Shown: positions 11,729 through 23,125 of the stretch, piece by piece
Position numbering within the stretch: the first letter of the stretch is position 1
How the letters are laid out: each line of letters opens with the position of its first letter
Origin: Durusdinium trenchii
Lineage: Eukaryota > Sar > Dinophyceae > Suessiales > Symbiodiniaceae
DNA length: 64,000 nucleotides
Assembly (NCBI GenBank): GCA_963970005.1
Contig: CAXAMN010000001.1
Span: 3,165,604 to 3,229,603 of the forward strand
Direction of reading: 5' to 3'
Notes under the pieces: generated by a model
What the model saw: the letters and a program-made list of their open reading frames with translations, nothing else
Database searches by the model: none
Told to the model about the DNA's origin: nothing
Translations under genes and position numbers: made by a program

Positions 11729-12543
11729 AGGCATATTGATGCTTAGACTGGCTTACACACTTTCTTTACCCAGACTCTGGACCAAAGAATCCTTCAACTT
11801 GAAGCCACACATGATTTGATCTGAATCCCGTCTTGTGCCGCTGAGTTGTCTGAAAAAAAGACTCCAAACCACTGGCTTTTGTTGGTTCCATGATGTTTTC
11901 ATAATATGTTTTCATCAATTTTCTATCGAAAAGTCCCAGTGGGCTGTCGCCTCTCTCCACCCTCCCTCCGGCCTTTGGCTCCATCCCTGGGGAAGGTGGC
12001 GGCCAAGAGCTGCCTGTGCCGCCGGAGTGAGCTGAGTGGCACATATCAAAGCGAGCTAAGGAAAGCACGACTGCAGGATGTCTATCCTGAACATCGATCG
12101 TTTCATGGCAGGTTGATCCCCAGCAGGGACCCAGGGGTTGGTATAGGATGGACATATATATGGTGTATATATATATATACAGTATAATATGACAGGGAAT
12201 CCAGGATGGCCCATTCAATCCCTATCTGGAACACTGGAACACGTCTTTTCTCTGCAAAACGACACAGCTGAAACCTTCATATGATTGTGAGGCTGTTGGT
12301 TGCAAAATGGTTTGGGATCTTTATGGGATGGTACTCTTCCAGCAAGCAACCTCCCTTGTTTTCTCTAAAGGGTGGCCAACATGTCAGGGACGCCTCTGTT
12401 CCCACTACGTGTTGATGTGTTAAATCTTGGAAAGAGAACTCATACAACATGTTGGGTCAACGGGGGGGGTTGCCCCGAAAGCAAACCTTCCCGACGACCC
12501 CAACATGGTTTTCGGGGCGGGGTTGGGGGTGGGGCTGGGGACA

Positions 12544-12652
12544 GTTTCGTTCGTGTTACTACTCGTGTAAATCGACATTCGCGTTGTACTTTCGGCTTCG
12601 TGACGTTTCGTTCGTGGTTCTACTCGCGTAAATCGACACTCGCGTTACGATG
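12544..12652 (+). repeat. 61-bp tandem duplication
   Basis: GTTTCGTTCGTG begins at 12544 and again at 12605. Both copies carry TAAATCGACA followed by YTCGCGTT. The unit is otherwise unlike its surroundings. Confidence 0.8.
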
Positions 12653-12668
12653 TTGTTGGTGTGCTCAG

Positions 12669-12812
12669 GTTCCAACTTCTTTCGAAGAAGTCAATGGTGT
12701 TACTGGAACGACTCTAGTAGAAGATTTAAGAGATTGCGAAACTGCACACGGTCGAATGACCCATGAAAGTCTCGTGACGGGTGAAGAAGATGATCATCCT
12801 TTTGCATGCTGA
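12669..12812 (+). CDS. candidate terminal exon with A/T-ending codons
   Basis: After the acceptor GTGCTCAG|G the plus frame runs 47 codons to TGA, reading VPTSFEEVNGVTGTTLVEDL near its start and ending in an acidic GEEDDHPFAC. Codons end mostly in A or T (GAA, GAT, GTA, TTA, ACT), unlike the G/C-ending codons of the other exon candidates. That may mark foreign origin, for example a retroelement or viral relic, or chance. The product is not recognised. Confidence 0.35.
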   Translation, partial: VPTSFEEVNGVTGTTLVEDLRDCETAHGRMTHESLVTGEEDDHPFAC

Positions 12813-13257
12813 TTTCACATGTTTCATCAGGCCACATTGGCATGTATACCACGACGGTGGTTTGGCCCAATCCTCTTGTCGTTTTGCCCTTTCACATGGC
12901 GGGCTCCACGTTTGAGGTTTGTTTGTTGTGTTTGTGGTTAGTTCTTTTGTTGCGTTTGTCCGGTTTGAAGTGCCCTTCCCCCAATCAGCATCTGAGGCCT
13001 TTTTCACAACTCTGACCCCTGACCCTTGGATGAATGCCCCCATTGATGGTTGCTCCCGTGGACCTCCGATCCGACTGTGTAATTTGTTCAGGAGGCTTCA
13101 TTGTTAAACTGTCGATCACCCGTCTCGTCGTTTTTTGATCGTCTCGTCGATGTTTGGTTGGTCTCACTTTCATCAACACGGTCGAGTAACACCTTTTCTT
13201 GTGGAGGTCTGAGAGACTGGACCGCAAACCTTGTCTTATTTGAGTGTCTTGAAAATC

Positions 13258-13309
13258 CACTCAAGTCATTGTCTTGGAGTTCATGAACTCCAAGACGATA
13301 AGTTGAGTG
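13258..13309. repeat. 52-bp near-perfect palindrome
   Basis: The core GTCTTGGAGTTCA|TGAACTCCAAGAC (13271-13296) is a perfect 26-bp palindrome. Outer arms CACTCAA and TTGAGTG extend it to 52 bp with three mismatched pairs. Confidence 0.9.
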
Positions 13310-13570
13310 ACCCGAAAGGCAAAAGACCCTGTAAAACGCTTGCTTTTCTAGCCCTGTGCATGTTGCAGTCGGGCCAACCCCCACGTTGCACCACCCAGGG
13401 AAGACAGTAAAAGACTGTTGAAGCTCTATTTTTCATTTTTGTCAAAGTAGCTGAAAAAAGAAACACACACAAAGACCTCAAGGACCTCGAGCCCTGAGGC
13501 AGTGAAGCAAATCTTTTTGGATTGCACCTCACAAATCCTCGGCACCTCCACGAAACCCGCACAGGTGATA

Positions 13571-13698
13571 TCATTTGGGGGTGGCGCAGGGCACCCAGTC
13601 ACTGGGCCCTGGTGGGCTTCCAGGCCTTCTGAAGTGAACCAAGTTGTCGTCCAGCACTTTGGAGAAGTCACGCCGGTCCTTGGCAGAAAGGGCCAGTG
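13571..13698 (-). CDS. candidate exon, unknown product
   Basis: Following CACCCTCAG on the minus strand, a G/C-ending frame encodes a peptide containing LSAKDRRDFSKVLDDNLVHF and ends at TGA 13571, or at an internal GT donor before it. The mix of charged and hydrophobic residues is typical of real protein. No family is recognised and no partner exon was joined. Confidence 0.4.
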
Positions 13699-14079
13699 CT
13701 GAGGGTGCCAAGCTTCAGGGCGATGAACAAAGATGAGGGAAGCAAATGCTAGTCGATTGGTGTAGAGGCTTCGGACCTGAACTTTGAGCAAACATGTTTC
13801 ACTCGCTGCTGCTGCTGGAGCCTTCAGGATCACAAAACCCACGATGCCTGGTATGGATTATCACCTAAAAGTGAGTGGGAGTGGGGAGGGTGATGCTAAG
13901 CCACAGTACTCTGATGGGAGGGCTGTGCAGCAGGACTCCCATCATTAGCATTTCTACTTTTTGTTGAGTTGGCATTGGCTTGAAGCTGCAGAGTCACTCG
14001 AAAGTGGATACCCTGCTAGAATTAGATCGACTGCACACAAACTATGAAGGACCTGGAAAAGAAAACAAAAAAGAGAACC

Positions 14080-14216
14080 CAGTGCAAGTCCACCAAGGCC
14101 TCAGCCTTGGACTGATATTGAAGCTGCTTGGGGAAGCAGCAAGCTGTCCGGAAGGAGTGAGGTCAGTGAGGTCCGGGAGGTTGCTTCGGTTGTGCTGAGG
14201 CAGCTGCCGGCAAAAG
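14080..14216 (+). CDS. candidate exon with GTGAGT donor
   Basis: The frame ends at CCGGCAAAAG with the canonical donor GTGAGT at 14217. It encodes PWTDIEAAWGSSKLSG followed by an acidic/basic helix-like SEVSEVREVASVVLRQL. The left border is uncertain. A minus frame through the same bases is also open, so the strand rests on the donor and the natural look of the peptide. Confidence 0.45.
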
Positions 14217-15224
14217 GTGAGTACAACGTCTCGGAGACTTTAGGTCATTGGAAGGTATCCGACATACAGTATGAGGTCTCCAGACCAGAAAACAGGCAAT
14301 GATGAATGATGGCTCCCACCATGTTCGACATTGGTTGTCAAGTTATCAGGTGTTAGGCATGGCGGAACAGAAAACACATATAACTGGACAACCCTGTGCC
14401 ATCCCACCTGGAGTCTGGCACGAAGAATCAAGCATGGCACTCATTCTTGCAAGCAACAGCTGCCTGACCAATCGAACATGACTGCACTTGAAGGGTAAAC
14501 CAATGCAGCTATTGACTACCTGCAAGGCATGAGAGAGAGAGAGAGAAAGAGAAAAACAAAAAAAACATACCGGTTAAACATACCTATAGAGACAGAATTT
14601 TGACATGCTTCTCTGGGCCCCTTCTTGATCTGAGGCCCCTGCTCTTGACTGCGACCAAAGCCCCAACACCCACAAGAGAAAATCGAATCAAGATACACAT
14701 AGATGCACCCCATGTCCGAGAAACATGGACATGGTGTGACAAAGTCAACTTGTAGATATCGTCTTGCTGGGATCAATGTTCCAAACCCATCCCTGCACAC
14801 CCTATCACCACTTCTTCCGCTTGCGACATCTTACAATGAATATAGCTATCCCAAAACACCTTCTGAATATACAGCTCTTTCTTGCAAGGGATCTGGTCTC
14901 GAATAGATTTGGAGGATGAGTAAGAGTAGACCTGTCGCTCAATCCCCCTGCAGGAGGACAAATGTGTCAAAATAGGGAGACCTCCCAGTTCGACCCCTGG
15001 AAAATAGACCAAAACCCATCCGTTGGGGGGGTCTCCCTCTTAAAAATACACAAGCCAACTTGAGTTCAGTGGCCATTGCCGTGCTCCAGGGTTGCACAGC
15101 GGCAACACTCGCTGGGATCGCATGGGGGGGCCACCAGCGCCGTTCGCAGCCCAATAGAACAGCAAACGGCAACAGCACCGGGCAGGATTAAAGGGAGGAC
15201 ACAGGACACTTCCGCCCATGGAAC

Positions 15225-15317
15225 CTGAAAGTAGACCCAACTGGACCAGGGTCTCGTGTACAAACCAGTAGGCTTCAGGTTCATCTTGAAGGATTTTGCT
15301 TCATCACCATCCCCCAT
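15225..15317 (-). CDS. candidate exon, unknown product
   Basis: A minus frame opens with ATG at 15317 (MGDGDEAKSFKMNLKPTG) and reaches a TTTCAG|GTTCCA donor at 15225. It could be a first exon or an internal one. The following intron-side DNA is also GC-rich and open, so the donor is provisional. Confidence 0.35.
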
Positions 15318-16009
15318 TCCACTGTATGCTGAGCTGCTGTTTTCCTAGCTACGGTGACCAATCAGTGGCGCAGCAACACAAAGTTGGGAACTAACCTGGC
15401 CAGAACCAAAAATGTATAAAACCCGAATCCCTACCTATGTTACATAGACACAAATCCTCGTGTGAGAAGACGTCCGGGACATAGTCTGGTTTCTTTCACA
15501 TTAATTTGCACATTTTTATCAAAAAAGACAACACCTGTCATGGAAATTCATGGAACCCCTACCAAAGACATCTGCACATGTCACCAGCTAATCCCAAGAT
15601 GTATATATACTCACAACCTATCGGTATACCTGCCATTACCTGCTACTGTTACCGTACAAATGCCAGCCTGTTGGAAGGCCGGATCCATGCACATCGATGA
15701 CCTTTGTGCACATGTCACCAAAAGAAGATCCGCTCGATCAGCCAAAGAGACTGGAAGCCTGTAGTAGAGTCGCCTCTGAAAAGAGAGAAGTGAAGTGAAA
15801 GAAAATTCAAAACTCTCAACCAGCTTCTTCAAAGTGACCTTTTTGGAGTCCCAAAGGAATTCCAAGTGACCTTTGAGAATCTAAGGATATTAAATGGTCA
15901 CTTTGAAGAACCAGGCAAAAAACCGGAAAAGAACAAGTGGAACAACAGTGGAAGAACATACAATTGACCAGCAGTTCCAAAGGCATGCTGTTAAAGTCCC
16001 ATGTGCTGA

Positions 16010-16060
16010 GTGGATGTGACAGGGACACCCCGACTTCCTCCACGTTCGGCACTCCTTTGG
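16010..16060 (+). repeat. dispersed SGCDR-type sequence, copy 1
   Basis: GAGTGGATGTGACAGGGACA followed by CCCCGACTTCCTCCACGTTC closely matches 38808-38858 and partly matches 53496-53520. In one frame it reads LSGCDRDTPTSSTFGTP. Confidence 0.7.
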
Positions 16061-16628
16061 AGCTGCGTTTGGCTTACCAAGCGTCCCACGACCTGTGACC
16101 CTTTCTTCGTGGAGAGGTTCGTGGAGAGGTTCCGAAACACGAGGATCAGAACTGAGGATCTGGAATAATGTTTGATAATGTTTGTATTATTTTCCTGTCA
16201 AACATCGCCAAACTCTCACACTTGAAAACACATATCCTTCATATAAGGATCGAAGAATATAAAAAGACTTTTCTACCCATGTGCCAAATTGCCAGCCAAA
16301 TTCGCGTCATCACCATCACCTTTTACATTGGTTTCAGTATGGCATGGTCCATACAACACCCCAAAATGTCTTTCAGCTGGGGGTCCATACAAACTACATC
16401 AAACTACCCTTTGAGGATTGTGCCACCTACTCTCAAGACAGAATCCCGCGGACACCGAACTCAATGGATCCCCGAACTCACATCCCAGTCTTCTGGCGGA
16501 ACCAGGACTCAGGTTGACTCGTGCATTCGCTTAGTCTTTTTCACAAGTCGGAATCGGTTGGAATCTCAGGTTTCAGACTGATTGCTCCTGAAAGCTCTCC
16601 ATTCAGGCCCCTTGGAGTCGCCCTCCTC

Positions 16629-16751
16629 TCAGCCACTTCTCCACTTCTGCCACATCAATTTGCCCAAAAACGGAGCCCGGCCTGAGGGCGTCATCAGGAG
16701 CAGTCCGCAGTCCGAGGCCTCCACCATCTCCGCGAAGCTGGGCCCATCCTC
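16629..16751 (-). CDS. alpha/beta hydrolase (ABHD1/3, EMB8/YheT type), last exon
   Basis: This 41-codon exon follows an AG|G acceptor (GGAGGACAG|GAG, phase 0) and ends at TGA. The stretch FAEMVEASDCGLLLMTPSG and then APFLGKLMWQKW match the end of EMB8/YheT-like hydrolases, where a hydrophobic strand leads into the catalytic-His loop (usually GGH..FLEG). At the His position I read Arg (PSGRAPFL), so either the catalytic His is lost, the gene is decayed, or a splice choice differs. A plus-strand frame is also open here, with an AG|G acceptor at 16606 and a GTGATT donor at 16874, but the family match and the joining of exons favour minus. Confidence 0.6.
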   Translation of the reverse strand, partial: EDGPSFAEMVEASDCGLLLMTPSGRAPFLGKLMWQKWRSG

Positions 16752-18250
16752 CTGTCCTCCGGTCGCCGAGTGGTTTGGCTCGCTCCGAGGACTGGATGAG
16801 AAACGCCTCGTCCCGACAGTCACAGGGGCACCTATGCACCCCGGGCACCTTCGTAAGTTCGGCATCCCGACAGGTGATTCCTGGAATTGGAGACAGGTTT
16901 TGTTCGTTTGAGCCGCACATGGATGGAAGTCGATGTGAGACGGACGTTCGATGGGTTGACCAGGTCTGAGTCAATCACAAGCAGTCACTGGAGATACAGA
17001 ACCTGGCATGTTCGTGGCACAAATGCACACGTTCTGCATCCTTCTTCTATCCAATTGACGGCTCTACTTACTGAGTAAGGGTCCCTGAATATCCCTGAGT
17101 TTGAGTGTAAAATTTTCTGGAAGAAGCAAATATTGGTCTAGTCTTGAAAGTGGAACGATATTGTTGCTCAATTTTTCTACGGCTCCTGTTGGAAAGCTCC
17201 TTTCGAAGGTAGTTGGACCCTGCAAAGACAACCAAAGAAACTGCACAAATATATCGTTGATATATGATATAATCTGATCGTTTAAGTTCTGTAGAGATGC
17301 ATGATGCAGGGGGGGGCGTGTCTTTGGTACTCCACAAGCAAAGCAAGAATGAGTCTTGCCGCAGTACCTCAAGCGAAGCGGCTGTTGTGTTTGGAGGTCT
17401 GGTACTGAACAATTGTTTCGTCAACTGCTTTGCAAGTGCCACCTCTCCTGGCATCTTGCCAAAGGCATTCCTCGACTGCTGCATAGGCGCAAGACTCGGA
17501 CAAAATGATGATAAGATTAATTTCCCACAGTAATTGCAATACTAATTGCAATAATATATGTTTGCTGCATGTTCAGAAACCTTTAACCCTTCTAGAAGGT
17601 GCTCCAGTTCAACGATTTGCAAGCCGCCCCTGCAGCTCTCAAAGCTGTCAACCCATCAACTCTGCTGTCGACCCCCTGCAGCAACTGTTCGAGATTCAAG
17701 CCACTAGCAACCCAGCTGTTCGTTGAAGTCATAGATCTCGTAGTGTAAGGGATGCCAAGGGATGCCAGGGCCCCCCCCAAACAATGAAGCCTTGATCCAA
17801 TACTTCCAGGAAGTTTCTGGATTGAAACCTGGTATCTGGATCTGCGGGCCCCGAGACGAAGCGATTGCGATTGGCGAAGGTGAGATTCCACCGATTGGCG
17901 AAGGGTCATCTTTGATTGCCCCCCAAAATAGATGTGGCATTCTGCTTGGGAATGGAGATCGTCCGACCCCATCAGATAAACAAGAAGACAAACATCGGTC
18001 TCTTTTTGAACACAAACACCACTAGTACCCCCTACTTGTTTGGCTGGGTGTGCATCCAAACATTTCACAGGGCTGGAGTCTGGAGCATTAATATACAAAG
18101 AAACAATAACAATAACAATAACACACAAACAAAGAAAGACAAACAAAACAAAACAACAAACAAAGCAAACGAACAAACAAACAACTTCGCTCCACCAAGA
18201 GATCTCCACAACTTGTTCCCTCTCCACTCGCCGCCGGGCGACGTCGGTAC
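16752..18250 (-). other. predicted intron of the hydrolase gene, with unexplained coding-like islands
   Basis: Lies between two hydrolase exons joined in phase 0. It contains coding-like islands at 17310-17484 (minus, KMPGEVALAKQLTKQLFS), 17599-17744 (plus, after AGAAG|G) and 17762-18025 (an 87-codon plus ORF from ATG, also open on minus). These may be chance, nested genes or additional hydrolase-gene exons. I could not place them in the family alignment. Confidence 0.35.
18095..18188. repeat. A-rich AACAAT/AAACAAAC tract
   Basis: A simple A/C-rich sequence of about 90 bases inside the predicted hydrolase intron. Confidence 0.85.
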
Positions 18251-18316
18251 CGTCAGGGGGTCATCCAAGGCATTGATGATCAAGCAAGGCGTCCGGACGT
18301 GGGGTGCAAAGAGCAC
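18251..18316 (-). CDS. alpha/beta hydrolase (ABHD1/3, EMB8/YheT type), exon with catalytic Asp motif
   Basis: Twenty-two codons between AG|G (CTCGGAG|GTG) and a GTACCG donor, both phase 0. The peptide contains VRTPCLIINALDDPLT, the strand and loop that carry the acid residue of the catalytic triad in the EMB8/YheT/ABHD1-3 family (typically PTL.INA.DDP). Joined to the upstream exon it reads SYFEHENP then VLFAPHVRTP, as expected just before this motif. The family consists of membrane-associated or plastid serine hydrolases, often esterase or phospholipase-like. The substrate here is unknown. Confidence 0.75.
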
Positions 18317-19891
18317 CTCCGAGACACGGTCGCTGCGGGATGAAATCAATATCTAACGCAAGCATGAATCATTTCATTCCCATATTCCGTAGGGGATTCA
18401 CAAGCGGGGACATCACAAGTTCCCGCTCAGCAAAACCCGGAAGAAAAACTTCACGTCCGTGGACTTGTTCTCTCGGAGGATTCCACTAGATACCTCCAAG
18501 GGATATCAAATAGTTCACCTGAAAACGAAAGAAATTACTTTGGAAGAACCTTACTTTCTGAGGATCCACTCTTGGAATTACAGGGTCAAGCAACTGGAAA
18601 TTCTCCCACACTGATGGCGCTGCAAATGGTTCTCATGAATCATCACGCACCTTCGCACCTTGGTTAAGTGCTGCTCAAACCCCAAACTCCGTCTTGAGTC
18701 TACATGAAAAAGGATATTCTTTATTCAAGCAGTCCAACTCTGTCTGAAGTGGGTGTCATTGAACACTCCGTCCTGGGATTTGTTTTTGACATCGTTGGAT
18801 ATCTTTGGACCTACTGCACACCCTGAGCGTGAGTGAACTCCTCTTGAAACCGACAAGCCCCTACAGTTTTCACAAGGCCATGCTGTATATATATATATAT
18901 ATTTATTACTGATCCTGCTGCCAGGATACCTCAAGCTGCCCCTTGATGGGGATTGTGTTTCTTTTCCGCTGCATCAAAACTACCCAAAGGTCTCTACGAG
19001 TCGCACCAGCCTGTGCGACTCGGGGTTCGAAGTGACCACCCAAAAGTCGCTCCCAGTTACGACCGACTTCTCTTCCGGCGAACGGGGCCACGAAGAAGCG
19101 GTGGTGTCATTTCACTGGTGGAAAGCGTTAGTGGTGCGAAAGCGCGGCGCTGCGCGTTGTAGGGGCTCTATATATATATAAATATATATAACGGAAAACA
19201 TGACGCAGAAAAATGCAAGTTCGCGACAAATAACATGACACCAAAGTGATGCAAAGATTACAATAAAAAAAACACAGAAGTAAACTAAATTGACACCAAT
19301 ATTATCCAAAATTAATGTTTGTGAAGTCTTCTTCCCCAAACAGCTTTGCTGAGAGGGGTTCTGAATTCCTGCATAGAAACGATCCTGGGACAAGATGGTT
19401 TCTGGATGCTGGGTTGTGATGATTTTTCGTTGTTTCCCTCTGTCTCCCACATGGTCGGGCTGAAATTCCGGATCCTGGGCTGAGATGATTCCGCGTTGTC
19501 GCCCATGAATTTTTTTACTTGGGCACTGGGGGACAAATCTGCAGCTGTTTGGGGTCGATGCTTCGCCTGAAGGGAGAGAGCCCCCACTGGGAATAGAACA
19601 CACGTGTCTTTTGCAGGCTCTAGGTATATAACTATTATACACACATCTGATCTGATCACATAACCTGTGGATACTGGGACAGGCAACGAAACAATTTACT
19701 AGATCTTCGGATCTATGGGAAGGAACTCATCGATTAAGAGCGACCCATCGATGTCATCATCTAATTATATCTAATTAATTATTATTTGATCCCGTCAAGA
19801 ATGTTATGCAGGAGATCTCACATACTGATTCCCACCAAGTTCTGTCGTTTCAACGCTTTCTCGTTCACTGTTTCACTTTTTAAGCGCGCAC
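18317..19891 (-). other. predicted intron of the hydrolase gene
   Basis: A 1575-bp span between phase-0 exon ends. It includes TA tracts (18883-18902, 19169-19191) and a plus-strand open island at 18995-19165 (FEVTTQKSLPVTTDFSSGE) whose status is unclear. Confidence 0.45.
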
Positions 19892-19993
19892 CGGGTTCTC
19901 ATGCTCGAAGTAGCTCTTGGCCGAGTCGTAGCCGGCGAAGGGCGCCACATGGGAAAGCAGCTCCTGCAAGTCCTCGGAGTGTGCTGGAGAGCG
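19892..19993 (-). CDS. alpha/beta hydrolase (ABHD1/3, EMB8/YheT type), upstream exon
   Basis: Thirty-four codons between an excellent acceptor (CTTGTTCTTCTCCAG|CGC) and a GTGCGC donor, phase 0 at both ends. The peptide includes EDLQELLSHVAPFAGYDSAK and SYFEHENP. In EMB8/YheT-like hydrolases this position holds the FD...GY.S...YY segment that precedes the DDP motif, so order and strand agree with the two downstream exons. The nucleophile exon (GxSxG) and the HG-containing N-terminal part should lie above 20 kb on the minus strand but I could not identify them. Confidence 0.7.
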
Positions 19994-20401
19994 CTGGAGA
20001 AGAACAAGTGATGACATGATAAAAGATGTGCTTTCTCTCGGAGTTACAAAAGAAGTGTGGAAGGTAACTTTTGTTGAAACATTTCAACATTGTTTTGTAT
20101 CTTGGTCCTATCTGACCGACAGTTCATGATGTCGATATGACAGCTTGAGAGAGGAGGGGGTGAACGAAAGGTAGCAGGCAATCACAAGTAACCCTAGAGC
20201 TGGTAGAAGTCCATGACGGCGTGAACCGGCGCAGGGAGGATTTGATCCAGGGAGGGGCCCCCCCCCCGACGAACAGAATCAACTCTTACAGGACCAAATT
20301 CAATGCACAATCCCAACTCCTGATTGTAATACATTTTTGCTAAAGCAAGGAGAACTCAGGTAGCTCAAGCTACCTTTCGTGATGTGACAATGAAGATCAA
20401 T

Positions 20402-20440
20402 GAAGATGAGGATGAGGATGAGGATGAGTATCAGATAGTA
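20402..20440. repeat. GATGAG microsatellite
   Basis: GATGAG repeats with small interruptions. Confidence 0.85.
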
Positions 20441-20645
20441 TCAGAGTGGTCATTGACTTACATTCACAACTTGCTTCTGTTACCTCAATGAGATACCGCT
20501 TCCAACACGTTCTCGGTTTCCCCGCCAGCATCAGTGTAACCCATTAGCTCAAGGTTGATTTTCCCTTGGCATGAGCCATTCAGCTGGTCCATTCAGTGTG
20601 ACCTCATCCAAGCTCCGTCATCATTTGACCCGAACGCCTTCGAAA

Positions 20646-20828
20646 ATGAGGAGAGGAAGCCTTGTGGTTTGCTGGCTTCAGTCGAGTCGCCAGGACCCTG
20701 CTGTCGCCGTGGCTCTTGTTGCTCTCTGCTTGTTTGGCTGCGTCCTTGAGCCTGCTACGCAAAATTCATCGCATCGTTGCTTTATTCCTCCAAAATCATC
20801 CGGCAAATTGAAGACTACAAATGGCTGA
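20646..20828. other. exon-like island, strand unresolved
   Basis: On plus, an ATG opens a 60-codon ORF with a hydrophobic run AVAVALVALCLFGCVL resembling a signal anchor. On minus, a frame reads SKPQGFLSSFSKAFGSNDDG. Both look plausible and no splice pair decides between them. Confidence 0.3.
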
Positions 20829-21072
20829 TGTGATTTTCAGATCTCATGACTCATGACTGTTGTGTTTTGAACTGAATCATTTGCTTTCACGGCATTCACG
20901 ATTGAGCGACGTTTTCCCTAATTACATCTGGCTGTGTCCTTTCCAAAAAACAGGACATCCCACAAAGTCGCATTGATGATGAAATGATTACGATGATGGT
21001 GGTGGTGATGATGATGATGACTTACCCAGAACGGTGACAATTTGATTGTTTGTGTGATTGTCATGAAGGTTT

Positions 21073-21311
21073 GTGGAGTACAAAAGGCTAGGCAAACTGA
21101 ATCTAGAACAGCACAAGCTGCTGTACTGCGCCGCTCATGTTGGAGAATCCGAAGCAGCCTCTTGCGACTTCAATGAGTTGCAGTTGCGTAGTGCAATGTG
21201 GTTGGGAGCCGCATGGGCTGCTGCCCTTCTACGGCGCTTCAGGACGTGGATTCAGTGATGCTTACACTGCAGCTTTCTGTATGCAACGGTCGCAAGCAGG
21301 GCGGTTTCAAG
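21073..21311 (+). CDS. candidate exon, unknown product
   Basis: One plus frame (to 21256) encodes LGKLNLEQHKLLYCAAHVGE followed by an Ala/Leu-rich stretch. A second plus frame continues to a CAAG|GTCAGT donor at 21312. The island therefore appears coding on plus, but the frame and the 3' border are uncertain. No family was recognised. Confidence 0.4.
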
Positions 21312-21634
21312 GTCAGTTCAAGAATATGATTGTTTGTACACAGTCTGGGTTTTGTACATGCTAGATTTATACAGATGCCCTTGGTTGTGGATCGCACTGA
21401 TCCTGAGCAAGCACAATCGACCCTTCTAGCAGGAATCACTTCTCCAAACTGATGAACTGATGACTGTCTGTCTCAGGTCATTCAGAATTAGAGGTTTCCC
21501 TGCATCCCCTCCGAAAACAATCATATTATCTAGCTTACATTCCCAAGCACCTGCCCCAAACATCGGGCGGAATAAATCATGGTGGTTCCTACCTCGAAAA
21601 AACCACCCATGGCCACCCTCCAGGCATTTCTTTG

Positions 21635-21782
21635 GGTAACAAGGGCATCGCTACTAGTAGCAAGAAGATGCAAGAAGCTACGAACCGGGGCTCCTGGCCT
21701 TACTACGAACGGAGCGATCGGACGCTACAAACCAGGGCTCCTTGCATCGCTACGGACGTAACAAGAAGCTATTCACGTGTCC
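21635..21782 (-). repeat. CTAGTAGCG dispersed repeat, copy 2 (inverted)
   Basis: The reverse complement of the 1290-1440 family: GGGCATCGCTACTAGTAGCA, GGGGCTCCTGGCCTTACTA and GGACGCTACAAACCAGGGCT. Confidence 0.75.
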
Positions 21783-22953
21783 AGGCGTCTGGGGCGTTGT
21801 AGGCCTGCTCGAAAGCCTCAGCGTTGAAGGAACCTGACGCAGACGTGCCAGCTATAGGTGCCGGTCGACCCGCTCGAACCCGTTCGGCGCGCAAGGAACC
21901 TTGGGTTTCGACGGTTACTAACATTGGGCTTGCAAACACTTAGTAGATGGGGCTTTGTCCATGGCATCTACCTGTTGTTGACATGTTAATACACCCACGT
22001 CTTCCATGTCTCAGCTCAGCTGTTCTTCCAAGTCAATCCAAGACGCGCAAAATGGTTTCGTTCTCCAAGAGGAACTTGCTCTTCCTTGACCAACCACTCA
22101 CGTTCGACGCACCCGTTCCGCGGTGGGTTCCACGGTATTGGTGGGTTCACTCAGTGTTCATGAGTGACACCATCTAAAGCTGACAAGGAGTGCTTTTCGG
22201 ACTGGGATTGGGATGCCTCCCTATAATTGACAACCATCATTTAGACACATGCCGCATGCCAATGAAGGGTGCCCTGTGGGAATGGTTTCAATGGTGAAGT
22301 CTGGAGAAAAAATGTACGAATTCACCACACCTACAAATACGGCAGTTACCACCAAATAGGTCGACGTGACTTGAAGTGACCTGGTTCGTCAATAAACAAC
22401 CCGCAAGTCGGCGACTTCCTCCATCTGAAATGGCTCTTGGTCAAGACCTTTTCACTTCGAGTTTGATCTCACTTGAGATACCTCATCTAGATCGGACTGA
22501 ATGAACCAATTGTAGATGGTACAGTTTGTTGTTATCTTTGTTTGTGCTATCTTGGAAAGCTTTGAAGCACATCAATCACATGAAAGTGGAAAAACTTGTA
22601 TTCGCAAAGGAATGTGGTCTTGGGACAGCTTATAGAATAACCATGTTCATTCATTTTCCACTTCCATGGGCTGTGACATATGTCAGTTTAGATTCCAGAA
22701 CAGCCGTCGTAGTCTCGTGGGCTCTTCACGGGTCTCTTGAGAAGCAGGGCTTTGTTTGGACCCAAAGCTAGGGAATTTCCATCCACATCTTCACATTGTA
22801 CGAGGTCCATCAACCTCAGTCTTGCAGATGCCCGCCATGATCCGCCGAGACTCGTGCTTGACAAACACATCCTTAGATGTTGACTCGTGCTTGACAAACA
22901 CATGTTTGACTCGTGTTTTCTGAGATGGTTCCGAACTCGGGGAACGTCAAGAG

Positions 22954-23125
22954 GGCGCCCTCTTCCCTCTTCCGAGGGCGCTTGTGGATGGCATGCACGA
23001 ACAGGACCAACATCGGTCAGAGTCTCAAGTGGGCGGCTCGGGTCTCTTCGGGGATCCGAAGCACCCACTTAAGAACCGACGCCCTGGGCCACCGAGACCT
23101 GAGTTCACCATGTCAGGCCGGAGAG
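22954..23125 (+). CDS. candidate exon with GTAAAA donor
   Basis: The plus frame encodes VDGMHEQDQHRSESQVGGSG and a Pro/Arg-rich continuation, ending at CGGAGAG with a GTAAAA donor at 23126. The peptide is polar and looks disordered. A minus frame through the same DNA (MLVLFVHAIHKRPRKREEG) is also open, so strand confidence is limited. Confidence 0.35.

Noticed and set aside
17592-18227. 211-codon minus ORF ending NLEQLLQGVDSRVDGLTALR
   Set aside because: Its start is a translated A-rich tract (poly-Val/Phe/Cys), the end is open on both strands, and it overlaps a predicted intron; not called as one gene.
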